A stretch of DNA of 64,000 nucleotides, taken from positions 1 through 64,000 of the forward strand of contig CAZMUA010000001.1 in NCBI GenBank assembly GCA_964569695.1. The letters are read 5' to 3'. Source of the stretch: UBA8106 sp964569695. GTDB taxonomy: Bacteria > Acidobacteriota > Vicinamibacteria > Vicinamibacterales > UBA823. The translations under genes and the position numbers were made by a program. Numbering within the stretch: the first letter of the stretch is position 1; every line of letters starts with the position of its first letter. Below are positions 8,726 to 17,734 of this stretch, piece after piece. The notes under the pieces were generated by a model. That model had not been told where the DNA came from, searched no databases, and saw only the letters and a program-made list of their open reading frames with translations.

Positions 8726-10275
8726 TACAGCGAGGGAACCTGCAGCTCCATTTTCAAGCGAACTAACTCTTCGAGCAATGCCTGTTGTACTGCAGCGTGC
8801 GCTACCGTGCCATAAACACTACGTATCTCATTTGGATCTGCCATCAAATCGTACATTTCCCATTCGTCAGTCCCGTAGAAATGTATCAACTTATGTGTAG
8901 GTGTCCGGACACCTTCATGTGGCGCAACGTTATGTATGCCCTCTTCATAATAGTGATAGTAGAAACTCGTTCGCCAATCCTCGACTGTCTTGCCTTCAAG
9001 CAATGGAACAAGGCTGCGCCCCTGCATGTCACCAGGGACTTCAACACCTGCCATCTGGAGTAATGTTTCTGGAATATCAAGATTTGAAACCATGTCGCCG
9101 TTGACACTGCCTGGCTTAACCTGACCAGGCCACCGGACGATAAGCGGCGTCTTGAGCGACTCTTCGTACATCCATCGCTTGTCATACCACCCGTGCTCGC
9201 CCAAATAAAAACCTTGGTCAGAGCTGTAAATGACAATTGTGTTGTCCGCAAGGCCAGTCTCATCCAAGTAACGAAGGACTCGTCCGACATTGTCATCAAC
9301 CGATGCAATTGTCCGCAAATAATCCTTGATGTAGCGTTGGTATTTCCAACGAACTAACTCACGACCTTCAAGATTAGCAGCCTCAAACTTCGCGTTTTTG
9401 GGATCGTATATCGCATCCCAGACACGGCGTTGGGAATCGTCGAGTCGACCATAACTATCAAGCCACCACTGCATTTCCCGATTAGAGTCTGTTGTACCAG
9501 TCGGTGGTCCAAGCTTCAGGTCGTATCTGTCGATCAGGTGACGTCCTATCTCCATCTCCTGAAGTCGTGCCGGACTGGCCCGATTAGCATAGTCATCAAA
9601 GAGCGTCGGTGGCTCCCGAAGTGTCATACCGTCATAGAGTGTGAGGTGCTCTGGGCCAGGCATCCAGTTCCGGTGAGGCGCCTTATGCTGATACATGACC
9701 ATGAACGGGCGGTCAGGATCCCTTTTATCCTGGAGCCATTCCAATGTTAGATCTGTAATGATATCGGTGACGTACCCGTGATGCTGACGCTCATCGCCTT
9801 CGATTCGCATATCAGGGTTGTAGTACTCGCCCTGACCAGGTAGCACTTCCCAGTAATCAAATCCGGTGGGATCGCTCTTTAAATGCCATTTACCGATTAC
9901 TGCAGTCTCGTACCCAGCTTGCTGCAACAACTTCGGAAAGGTTTCCTGCGTTCCATCGAATATTTGGCCATTGTCACGCACGCTATTTAGGTGACTATAT
10001 TTACCCGTTAGGATGACGGCCCGACTTGGTGCACAGATCGAATTGGTCACCAGGGCGTTCTCGAACCGCATACCTTCACGAGCGAGCCGGTCAATATTTG
10101 GGGTGTGATTAATCTTGGAACCGTAGGCGCTGATCGCTTGATAGGCATGGTCATCCGTAAAAATAAAAACAATGTTTGGACGAGTCGATTCCTGTGCAAC
10201 TACAATCGCCGGCCAGATTGTCGTTACAAATATGGCTATCGCCATTGTCTGTCCCCAACGTTGGATGCCGCCCAT
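8725..10275 (-). CDS. Sulfatase (exported)
   Basis: 516 residues from the ATG at 10275, chosen because an AAGGAG box precedes it and it opens a signal peptide (MAIAIFVTTIWPAIVVAQ); a longer in-frame start at 10347 is less likely. Sulfatase motifs: FIFTDDHAYQ, the formylglycine site CAPSRAVILTG (Cys at about 81), VIGKWHLKSD and IYSSDQGFYLGEHG. The tail (FYYHYYEEG...RTPTHKLIHFYG...EMYDLMADPNE) is typical of iduronate or choline-type sulfatases, but specificity is inference. First gene of a two-sulfatase operon, divergent from a third sulfatase. Confidence 0.93.
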   Translation of the reverse strand: MGGIQRWGQTMAIAIFVTTIWPAIVVAQESTRPNIVFIFTDDHAYQAISAYGSKINHTPNIDRLAREGMRFENALVTNSICAPSRAVILTGKYSHLNSVRDNGQIFDGTQETFPKLLQQAGYETAVIGKWHLKSDPTGFDYWEVLPGQGEYYNPDMRIEGDERQHHGYVTDIITDLTLEWLQDKRDPDRPFMVMYQHKAPHRNWMPGPEHLTLYDGMTLREPPTLFDDYANRASPARLQEMEIGRHLIDRYDLKLGPPTGTTDSNREMQWWLDSYGRLDDSQRRVWDAIYDPKNAKFEAANLEGRELVRWKYQRYIKDYLRTIASVDDNVGRVLRYLDETGLADNTIVIYSSDQGFYLGEHGWYDKRWMYEESLKTPLIVRWPGQVKPGSVNGDMVSNLDIPETLLQMAGVEVPGDMQGRSLVPLLEGKTVEDWRTSFYYHYYEEGIHNVAPHEGVRTPTHKLIHFYGTDEWEMYDLMADPNEIRSVYGTVAHAAVQQALLEELVRLKMELQVPSL

Positions 10276-10475
10276 AACGATTTTCTCCTTCACGAATGTC
10301 AGGTTTCCGTTCTTTAGTGAAGCAGCATAAGTTACCACGATGTTCACAAAAGTTAGTTATTGCAGTAAATAAAAGGTCAACTCCAGTCTCGTCGAGTAGC
10401 CTAGCAAACGAGTATATTCTTAGATAGTAACTGGGTGTAGTATCGCTATCCTGATTGAACTCAGAAGGAACAAGG

Positions 10476-11924
10476 ATGCAAATTTCGCGTCAGTGGTTAG
10501 TTTTGCCAGTGTTGATTGGACTCGTAGGAGCGCTCGTTGCTGGGTGTACAGGAAAGTCCGAAAGCGAAAGATCGACTGCACCATTCTGGAACATCGTACT
10601 GGTACTTGTAGACGATTTAGGCTGGACCGATCTAGGCATCATGGGTAGCAGTTTCTATCAAACACCAAATATTGACCGGCTCGCTCACGAGGGTATGCGC
10701 TTCACGAATGCGTATGCTGCTGCTACCGTATGTTCACCCACGCGAGCCAGCATTCTCACTGGACAATATCCAGCACGTCTGCACGTTACGGACTGGATTC
10801 ACGGACATTCTAGGCCTTGGGCGAAATTGCAAGTGCCAACATGGACCCATAAACTCCCGGCTGAGGTTACGACATTGGCTGAAGCTCTCGCCACCGGTGG
10901 CTATGTATCAGCCAGCATCGGCAAGTGGCACCTTGGAGATGATTCCCCTGAAGCACATGGTTTTGACTTGAATGTGGCAGGCGACCATCGGGGACAACCA
11001 CCAAGTTATTACGCACCCTACAATATTCCAACATTGCAAGAACCCGAGACCGACGACGAATACCTTACTGATCGTTTGACTGACGAGGCGATTGCCTTCA
11101 TAACGGAAAATCGTACAAACCCATTTTTTTTATACTTACCGTTCTACACGGTTCATACGCCGATCGAACCTCCACTCGAGAAACTCACCAAGTATGAGGC
11201 AAAAGCCGAAACACTCAACGCGGACACTTCAAGTCAGCGTAATCCAGGCTATGCGGGCATGATCGAAAGTCTGGACGATGGCGTTGGACGGTTACTTGAA
11301 ACCTTGAACGACCTAGATATTACGGATCGGACTGTTGTTATTTTTGCGTCAGACAATGGTGGACTTGTACGGGATGCCTCTCCATGGGGACCTGTCACGT
11401 CTAACCTTGAACTCCGTGCTGGGAAAGGCTCAAGTTATGAAGGCGGCATCCGTGTGCCGTTCATCGTAAGGTGGCCTGGCACCACCGAACCTGGCGCAGT
11501 GGAAAACACTCCTGTAGTTAGCCCAGATATTTATTCAACGATTTTAGACATTGCCGGCTTAGCTACCAATTCACGGGAATTACAGGATGGCATAAGCCTC
11601 GTCCCTTTGTTAAATGCTACAGGCCCAATTGATCGTGAAGCCCTTTACTGGCATTACCCCCATTACCATCCAGGAGGTGCAACGCCACATGGCGCCGTTC
11701 GTGTCGGCGACCTGAAGTTAATTGAATTCTACGAAGATGCGCGAGTTGAGCTTTACGACCTAGGCCTTGATGTCACTGAAAGCCAGAATCTCGCTACACG
11801 CTACCCATCTCAAGCTAAACACTTGACCGACATGCTGCATGCTTGGCGTCAAAATGTCGGCGCACAGATGCCTTTAGAGAATCCAGAGTTCGATGCTGAA
11901 CGTGCCCAAGAGTTCACACGTTAA
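10476..11924 (+). CDS. Sulfatase lipoprotein (arylsulfatase A-like)
   Basis: 482 residues from the ATG at 10476, preceded by AAGGAACAAGG; a TTG at 10455 is less likely. Lipobox LVAGC (Cys at about 24). Sulfatase motifs: LVLVDDLGWTDLG, formylglycine site CSPTRASILTG (Cys at about 86), SIGKWHLGDD, VIFASDNGG and the late C-terminal ELYDLGLDVTESQNLA. Divergent from the sulfatase pair across a roughly 200-bp intergenic region (10276-10475), which must hold both promoters; no convincing promoter hexamer pair was identified there. The three sulfatases suggest use of sulfated polysaccharides, as in marine or host-associated bacteria. Confidence 0.93.
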   Translation: MQISRQWLVLPVLIGLVGALVAGCTGKSESERSTAPFWNIVLVLVDDLGWTDLGIMGSSFYQTPNIDRLAHEGMRFTNAYAAATVCSPTRASILTGQYPARLHVTDWIHGHSRPWAKLQVPTWTHKLPAEVTTLAEALATGGYVSASIGKWHLGDDSPEAHGFDLNVAGDHRGQPPSYYAPYNIPTLQEPETDDEYLTDRLTDEAIAFITENRTNPFFLYLPFYTVHTPIEPPLEKLTKYEAKAETLNADTSSQRNPGYAGMIESLDDGVGRLLETLNDLDITDRTVVIFASDNGGLVRDASPWGPVTSNLELRAGKGSSYEGGIRVPFIVRWPGTTEPGAVENTPVVSPDIYSTILDIAGLATNSRELQDGISLVPLLNATGPIDREALYWHYPHYHPGGATPHGAVRVGDLKLIEFYEDARVELYDLGLDVTESQNLATRYPSQAKHLTDMLHAWRQNVGAQMPLENPEFDAERAQEFTR

Positions 11925-11970
11925 TAGAAGAAGAGAAAGTTGACTTGAGTTAAAACTAGACGAGTACCAA

Positions 11971-12393
11971 TCACTTAAACAAATCGTCAAAGGCTGTCTT
12001 GGCATTCTGTGGTCCGACTGAGCCAGTCTCCCGCTCGACTGTGCGCTGTAACTCGAAATAAGTGCAATCATTTTGACCGTCCTTTGGACTGATACGCTCA
12101 GGAATTGGCTGACTACACTCAAATCGAGCCCCGGTATCAAACCAGGTGCACTGGCCACAACTGTGCAGCGGACTACCGCATTTCGTGCATAGTTGCGTGT
12201 TATCGACAGCTGAGTCGAGCAATTGGCCGCAACGCATACAGCGACTAACCTCGCGGAATTTCGGTAAGTTCGCTTTCCGAAATTCACGTGGAGTACGGTC
12301 TTCGCTGGTGCTTGATCGTTGTTCGCCTCGTGGCTGACGTTTCGATTGATCGTCGTCTTGGTAGCCACGTTGTCGATACTTCCGATCACTCAT
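11971..12393 (-). CDS. Small zinc-ribbon protein
   Basis: About 140 residues from the ATG at 12393. A charged, disordered N-terminal third (MSDRKYRQRGYQDDDQSK) is followed by paired Cys motifs: CMRCGQLL, CTKCG, SCGQCTWFDTG, then single Cys in FECSQPI and NDCTYFEL. The spacing CxxC...CxxC indicates a zinc ribbon, and the further Cys set resembles a second metal site. Cytosolic, no membrane segment. Function unknown. An overlapping 171-residue reading frame shifted by one base is a shadow. Convergent with the sulfatase and divergent from UPF0182. Confidence 0.65.
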   Translation of the reverse strand: MSDRKYRQRGYQDDDQSKRQPRGEQRSSTSEDRTPREFRKANLPKFREVSRCMRCGQLLDSAVDNTQLCTKCGSPLHSCGQCTWFDTGARFECSQPIPERISPKDGQNDCTYFELQRTVERETGSVGPQNAKTAFDDLFK

Positions 12394-12483
12394 ATACACG
12401 CCCCCTATTAATGACCCTACAACGCGCCTATAACAATAAGGTGTTTTTAAAAGGTAATTTTAATCAAACACGACTTGCTCAAC

Positions 12484-12514
12484 TTCGACACGCTATCGTT
12501 CTACGCAGTATAAT
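12484..12514 (+). promoter_or_regulatory. Putative promoter of the UPF0182 gene
   Basis: A consensus TATAAT at 12509-12514 is preceded at 19 bp by TTCGAC (12484-12489), a fair -35 match. It lies about 50 bp upstream of the UPF0182 ATG, which has its own AGAGG ribosome-binding site. Confidence 0.4.
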
Positions 12515-12563
12515 GCCCGTCGCTATATAAATCTGTAGTTCAGACAGGCAATAGAGGTATCTC

Positions 12564-15290
12564 ATGGCAGCTAGGCTTCCGATTATCCTAATTGGCTTCT
12601 TCCTTTTCATCGTCATACCAGCACTTGTAGATTTTTATGCTGAGTGGTTATGGTTCGGGGAAGTGGACTATCGACAGATTTTTGTCACGAGCCTAACGAC
12701 AAAAATACTACTTGGGGCTGCGGTTTTTGTGGGAACGCTCGTATTGTTGGGCGGTAATCTTCGATTGGCGTTACAAGAACTCAAGAAGCCATATCTCGTT
12801 GGTGCGCTTGGTGCCGAAACACCGCCATTGGTTCTTGACAAAAAGAGTCTACGCACAATCGTCACTGCCGTGGCTAGCCTTGTAGCACTGTTCATGGCCT
12901 TATTCGCTTCTAGCCAGTGGCTTACCTTTCTGCAGTATCAACACGCGACCGCCTTTGGCACTGTCGATCCTTTACTTAGTCGAGATGTGGGGTTCTATGT
13001 TTTTGAATTGCCATTTCTAGACTTCCTTCGCAACATGCTTCTTGCTATCACTGTGCTCTCGCTTATTGGTTGTTCAGCAATTTATTTAATTGCCGGAGCA
13101 CTTGGCTATCAACCGGAGGCCGGCTTACAGATTAATCGTCGAACCCGGCAACATCTTGGCCTTCTTATAGCTGCGCTCTTGCTGATAATGGCGTGGGGTG
13201 CCTCCCTGGATATGCCACGCTTACTGCTCACGCCCAGTGGCGTCATTCAAGGGGCATCATACGTTGATGTAGAAGTTAAATTGCCAATGTTAAAGCTGCT
13301 GATGCTTGTGCTGCTACTCGGCTCAGGGCTTGCAGCTTATCAAGCCTTCAGCGCAAAAAACTGGCCGATTCCATTAGCAATGGCATTGTACTTTCTCGTG
13401 TCGGCGGGTGGAACGGGATACGCGGCCGTAATCCAGCGGATTGTTGTTACGCCGAACGAACAAGAGAAGGAAGCTCCGTTCATTACGTACAACATTGAAT
13501 CAACACGAAAAGCATTTGCGCTCGACAACGTGGAAGAACGCGAACTGTCAGGCGACGCGACTCTGACGCTAGCCGACATTAATAACAACTCGGAGACAAT
13601 CAACAACGTTCGCCTCTGGGATCATCAACCACTCCTTGATACGTTCGGACAAATACAGGAAATCCGAACCTACTATGATTTCGCGTCGGTTGATAACGAC
13701 CGTTACGTTATTGATGGCCAGTACCGTCAGATCATGCTTTCAAGTCGTGAGTTGAATTCCGAGAGTCTCCCAAACCGAACTTGGCCAAACGAACGTCTCA
13801 CTTTTACGCACGGTTACGGCGTCGCACTCGGCCCAGTCAACGAAGTGACGCCGGAAGGTCTGCCCGTGTTGTTTATCAAAGATTTGCCACCAGCTTCGTC
13901 GGTGGATCTTAATGTCGACCAGCCAGGTTTGTACTTTAGCGATCTCTCAAGCGATTACGTCCTCGTCAATACAAACACCCGCGAGTTCCATTACCCAAAG
14001 GGTGACGACAACGTTTTCAGTCAATACGAGGGTGCTGGAGGAGTTCCACTGGGTGGGCTGATTCGCAAGGCGTTGTTCGCATTATATTTTCGAGACTTTA
14101 ACATTCTAATAAGCGAGCAGTTGACTCCAGAAAGTCGAGTGATCTTCCATCGCAATATCACCGACCGCGTGAATGCCATCGCGCCATTCTTGGTCTACGA
14201 CGGAGATCCGTATCTAGTAATCTCTGAGGGTCGGATGTTTTGGATGCGCGATGCTTACACTGTCAGCAAGCGGTATCCCTATTCGACACAAGTGGTCAAC
14301 GAGGTCAACTATATTCGTAACTCCGTCAAGATTGTGATCGATGCCTACCATGGCACCACAACTTATTACCTCGCAGATCCCAACGATCCAATAGCGCTCA
14401 CCTTGCAGCGTGTGTTCCCGGATTTATTCACGCCACTGGATGAAATGTCAGCAGATCTACGTTCTCACATCCGCTACCCTGAAGATATTTTCCGATTACA
14501 AACGGCAATGTTTTCGATCTACCACATGACTAATCCAGCCGTCTTTTACAACAAGGAGGACCAGTGGGAAGTGCCGGCTATCGATGCCGACGGTCGCGCC
14601 GCACAGATGGAACCGTATTACACCATCATGAAGCTCCCTGGAGAAAACGAGGCTGAATTTATTCAAATGCTGCCATTTACACCGGCGCGAAAGGACAATC
14701 TGGCAGCTTGGATGGTCGCACGAAGCGACGGGCCGCATTACGGCAAACTAATCGCATTTGCATTTCCAAAGCAAACAGTCGTTTTTGGTCCACGCCAAAT
14801 TGTGGCGCGGATCAATCAAGACGAGACGATCTCTCCACAAATTACACTGTGGAATCAACAAGGATCTCAAGTAATCCAAGGCACACTGCTAGTTATTCCG
14901 ATCGAAGAATCATTACTGTATATCCGACCTCTGTACCTGCGTGCAGCCGGGGGTAGGATTCCGGAACTAAAACGGGTCATCGTGGCGTATCAGAACCAGA
15001 TCGTCATGGAAGAAACGTTGTCGTTGGCATTAGGCCGCTTATTCGGGCGCGTTACAGAGAACCTACAACTCGCATCAACCGAACAGGGTGAGCCAACCGC
15101 AGCCATTTCCATGACGTCAGGTCAGATGGACGCACTAGAAGTGCCAACTCAAGGACTAGCACTTGCGGAACAAGCACGGGAACACTATGAACGGGCCATT
15201 CAAGCCCAGCGTGATGGCAATTGGCGCCTCTATGGCGACGAGGTCACCCGCCTCGGCCAAATTCTCGAACGCCTGACGGCATCACAATGA
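12564..15290 (+). CDS. UPF0182 family membrane protein
   Basis: 908-residue member of UPF0182. The first third has about seven transmembrane segments, including a start of PIILIGFFLFIVIPALVDF with the family feature AEWLWFGEVDYRQIF. The rest is a large extracytoplasmic domain with conserved stretches such as PFITYNIESTRKAF, ENVEREL-like EERELSGD, RLWDHQPLL, YYDFASVDNDRY and a late TQVVNEVNYIRNSVK. The C-terminus is helical (LAEQAREHYERAIQAQRDGNW). Molecular function is unknown for the whole family. ATG start with AGAGG eight bases upstream. Followed by the amidohydrolase gene after 46 bp. Confidence 0.9.
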   Translation: MAARLPIILIGFFLFIVIPALVDFYAEWLWFGEVDYRQIFVTSLTTKILLGAAVFVGTLVLLGGNLRLALQELKKPYLVGALGAETPPLVLDKKSLRTIVTAVASLVALFMALFASSQWLTFLQYQHATAFGTVDPLLSRDVGFYVFELPFLDFLRNMLLAITVLSLIGCSAIYLIAGALGYQPEAGLQINRRTRQHLGLLIAALLLIMAWGASLDMPRLLLTPSGVIQGASYVDVEVKLPMLKLLMLVLLLGSGLAAYQAFSAKNWPIPLAMALYFLVSAGGTGYAAVIQRIVVTPNEQEKEAPFITYNIESTRKAFALDNVEERELSGDATLTLADINNNSETINNVRLWDHQPLLDTFGQIQEIRTYYDFASVDNDRYVIDGQYRQIMLSSRELNSESLPNRTWPNERLTFTHGYGVALGPVNEVTPEGLPVLFIKDLPPASSVDLNVDQPGLYFSDLSSDYVLVNTNTREFHYPKGDDNVFSQYEGAGGVPLGGLIRKALFALYFRDFNILISEQLTPESRVIFHRNITDRVNAIAPFLVYDGDPYLVISEGRMFWMRDAYTVSKRYPYSTQVVNEVNYIRNSVKIVIDAYHGTTTYYLADPNDPIALTLQRVFPDLFTPLDEMSADLRSHIRYPEDIFRLQTAMFSIYHMTNPAVFYNKEDQWEVPAIDADGRAAQMEPYYTIMKLPGENEAEFIQMLPFTPARKDNLAAWMVARSDGPHYGKLIAFAFPKQTVVFGPRQIVARINQDETISPQITLWNQQGSQVIQGTLLVIPIEESLLYIRPLYLRAAGGRIPELKRVIVAYQNQIVMEETLSLALGRLFGRVTENLQLASTEQGEPTAAISMTSGQMDALEVPTQGLALAEQAREHYERAIQAQRDGNWRLYGDEVTRLGQILERLTASQ

Positions 15291-15336
15291 GTGTGGACAG
15301 TATCTGCATAACCTACCTGTGTTATGGAGCAAACAA

Positions 15337-16650
15337 ATGAAACTCAGACGAACCGCTCTCGCAGCTATTAGTTTTATTGTTCTTGGCTTTGGAGGATGTG
15401 ATAGTGCGCCTTCTGAGTCCGTAACACCCACAACACCAGGCTTGAAAGCGTTTATCGGCGCTCGGATTATTATCGATGGTAGCCGCGTTGTTGATCCAGG
15501 AGTGATCATCGTCCAGGACGGCCGCATCACTGAAGTCGGAGAAGCTGAAACTGTAACCGTGCCGGCCGATGCGGAGCGGGTTGATCTTACGGGTCGAGTC
15601 GTCGTTCCAGGATTTATTAATACCCACGGACATGTTGGTGCCACCCGCGGATTAGAGTCGAGCCAGGATTTGTACACACGAGATAATCTCTTACGACAAC
15701 TCGATCTATACGCGCGTTACGGGATAACGACCGTATTCAGCCTCGGCAACGACGATAAAATCGGTTTGGATCTGCGAGACGAACAGGGCGTCAGCCCCCT
15801 GAACCGCGCACGGCTATTTGTAGCTGGGCCGGTGCTAAATCCATCAACTCCAGAGCAGGCGCGAATCGCGGTCGACGAGGTTGCCGATATGGGCGTTGAC
15901 ATCGTTAAGATTCGGGTCGATGACAACCTTGGCAGTACGACAAAAATGCCTGAAGCAGTGTACCGTGCTGTTATTGATCAGGCCCACGAACGTGGCTTGC
16001 GGGTGGCAGCTCATCTTTTTTATCTAGACGATGCCAAAGCACTCGTCAAAGCCGGCGTCGACTTTTTGGCACACAGTATCCGTGACGTTGATGTTGACCA
16101 AGAATTGATCAACTTGATGGTTGAACAGAACATTTGCCTGACACCAACACTCTTACGAGAAGTCTCTACGTTCGTTTATGAATCACGACCGAATTTCTTT
16201 GACGATCCATTCTTTCTTCAACATATCGATCCGGACGTGCTGACACAACTGGAGGATCCAGAAAGGCAAGTCCAAGTACAAAATAGTTCAAGCGCCCAAC
16301 AGTATAAGGCGTCACTCGACATAGCAATGCGGAACGTTAAGGCGCTGGCCGACGGAGGTGTCCGAATTGCATTTGGCACCGACACCGGACCAGTTGGTCG
16401 ATTTCAAGGTTACTTTGAACAACTCGAGTTGGAGCGAATGGTTGACGCTGGACTGACAGCCGAACAAGTGCTTGTGACAGCAACCCGCGATGCAGCAGCT
16501 TGCATGCAAACAGAAGATGTCGGCACCCTTGAGACGGGCAAGTGGGCGGACCTTTTAGTTCTCTCGGCTGATCCGCTAGACGACATCCTACACACCCGCG
16601 CCATTGAATCCGTATGGATCGCTGGAAATCAGATTCCAGCCTTAAACTAG
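15337..16650 (+). CDS. Amidohydrolase lipoprotein (imidazolonepropionase-like)
   Basis: 437 residues. The ATG at 15337 with GGAG upstream is chosen over a GTG at 15319. The N-terminus (SFIVLGFGGCDSAPSE) looks like a lipoprotein signal. Metal-dependent hydrolase motifs: the start of the barrel FINTHGHVGAT (HxH), HLFYLDDAKALVKAGVDFLAHS with further His ligands, and FGTDTGPVG with the catalytic Asp. Substrate is unknown; relatives cleave cyclic amides or prolyl dipeptides. Located on the same strand after UPF0182 and convergent with the MBL hydrolase. Confidence 0.88.
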   Translation: MKLRRTALAAISFIVLGFGGCDSAPSESVTPTTPGLKAFIGARIIIDGSRVVDPGVIIVQDGRITEVGEAETVTVPADAERVDLTGRVVVPGFINTHGHVGATRGLESSQDLYTRDNLLRQLDLYARYGITTVFSLGNDDKIGLDLRDEQGVSPLNRARLFVAGPVLNPSTPEQARIAVDEVADMGVDIVKIRVDDNLGSTTKMPEAVYRAVIDQAHERGLRVAAHLFYLDDAKALVKAGVDFLAHSIRDVDVDQELINLMVEQNICLTPTLLREVSTFVYESRPNFFDDPFFLQHIDPDVLTQLEDPERQVQVQNSSSAQQYKASLDIAMRNVKALADGGVRIAFGTDTGPVGRFQGYFEQLELERMVDAGLTAEQVLVTATRDAAACMQTEDVGTLETGKWADLLVLSADPLDDILHTRAIESVWIAGNQIPALN

Positions 16651-16664
16651 GTATTTCCGTGTGT

Positions 16665-16707
16665 CGTTAGTTTCTGGTTCCAACTAACGTGCGCCCACCG
16701 GGTGCGT
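16665..16707. terminator. Hairpins between convergent genes, possible bidirectional terminator
   Basis: CGTTAGTT (16665-16672) pairs perfectly with AACTAACG (16682-16689) across a 9-nt loop, followed directly by a second GC-rich hairpin around GCGCCC-ACC-GGGTGC. They sit between the amidohydrolase and the convergent MBL gene. No long T-run follows, so intrinsic termination is only likely. Confidence 0.45.
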
Positions 16708-16712
16708 GCACT

Positions 16713-17669
16713 TTAATTCTCAGCCTCAATTTGTTTCTTCCAGTACCGAAACAGGCCAAGCCAACACATGTCAAGTGGTGCCGCCTCCAAGTAACGCTGG
16801 GCGTCATCGGGCGGCAAGTGTTGTCGCAAGTGCTTTTCCATATCCACTACAAAAGAGGCCATGTAATCCTCTTCGCTAGTGTTTTGCTGGATAACGCGAC
16901 GAGCAATTTCCGTCATTTCATCGAGATGTTGAATCAACAATCGCAAATGCACGGACGACGCATTGTGCGGTCCGAAATGGGTTAAGAATAAAGTCTCGGC
17001 GTGCCACGAGTCGACGAGGGCAACGGATTCCTTCCAGGCGCGGATATCAATGTCTGGCGGTGGTGTGGGAGGGAACACGTAAGGAGTCGGCCCAACCCGG
17101 ATACCAGCCACGTCACCTACAAATGCGATGCTGCTGGCACGATCAAAATAGCTAACATGGTGTCGGGCATGACCGGGCGTGTAAGCCACTTCCAGTTCCC
17201 GCTCTCCAAAGGTAATCCTCTCACCCCCTTTTAGTACCCGAAGATTAGCCTGCGGCACAGGTAGAACCTCGCCCCACAAACGATCCATGGCATCACCCCA
17301 TACTTGCTTGGCGCTGTCTAGGAGTCGGGTCGGGTCAACCATGTGGCGAGCACCCCGTTCGTGGACGTACACCTTGATACCAGGGTTCTCTCGAACGAGG
17401 GCACCAGTTGCACCAGCGTGGTCAAGGTGGATGTGGGTAAGCAGGACGGCGTCCAGATCACGAATCCCTATACCACGTTGCGCCAGTGTCTCGCGTAACG
17501 TCGTGAGGCAAGTCGTTGGCCCAGGATCAACGAGCACTGTACCAGCTAACCGGTGAATCACAGCCGTCGCAATAACCTGTCGATTGCCTTGAAAACAAAG
17601 GTCAATATAGCCAAGATCACGGGATAAATTCGTGAACGAAGATTCAGTCATTAATTTGTCTCTATTCAT
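16713..17669 (-). CDS. MBL-fold metallohydrolase
   Basis: About 318 residues from the ATG at 17669; alternatives at 17705 and 17651 cannot be excluded. Metallo-beta-lactamase fold: LLTHIHLDHAG gives the HxHxDH metal site, AYTPGHARHH the next His, FVGDVAG the bridging Asp and FLTHFGPHN the last His. The C-terminal half is helical (LIQHLDEMTEIARRVIQQN), like glyoxalase-II-type or lactonase-type hydrolases, without a specificity clue. Cytoplasmic. Divergent from the class V aminotransferase by 65 bp, so the two may share regulation. Confidence 0.85.
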   Translation of the reverse strand: MNRDKLMTESSFTNLSRDLGYIDLCFQGNRQVIATAVIHRLAGTVLVDPGPTTCLTTLRETLAQRGIGIRDLDAVLLTHIHLDHAGATGALVRENPGIKVYVHERGARHMVDPTRLLDSAKQVWGDAMDRLWGEVLPVPQANLRVLKGGERITFGERELEVAYTPGHARHHVSYFDRASSIAFVGDVAGIRVGPTPYVFPPTPPPDIDIRAWKESVALVDSWHAETLFLTHFGPHNASSVHLRLLIQHLDEMTEIARRVIQQNTSEEDYMASFVVDMEKHLRQHLPPDDAQRYLEAAPLDMCWLGLFRYWKKQIEAEN

Positions 17670-17734
17670 CTTACTATCTCTAGGAGAAGGCTTGACGTTG
17701 GTCAAATGCTTTTCTATCTTGTAAACATTGCGTT

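Noticed and set aside
11874..12389. 171-residue minus-strand frame overlapping the zinc-ribbon gene
   Set aside because: Shadow frame without motif; the zinc-ribbon frame has ordered Cys pairs.
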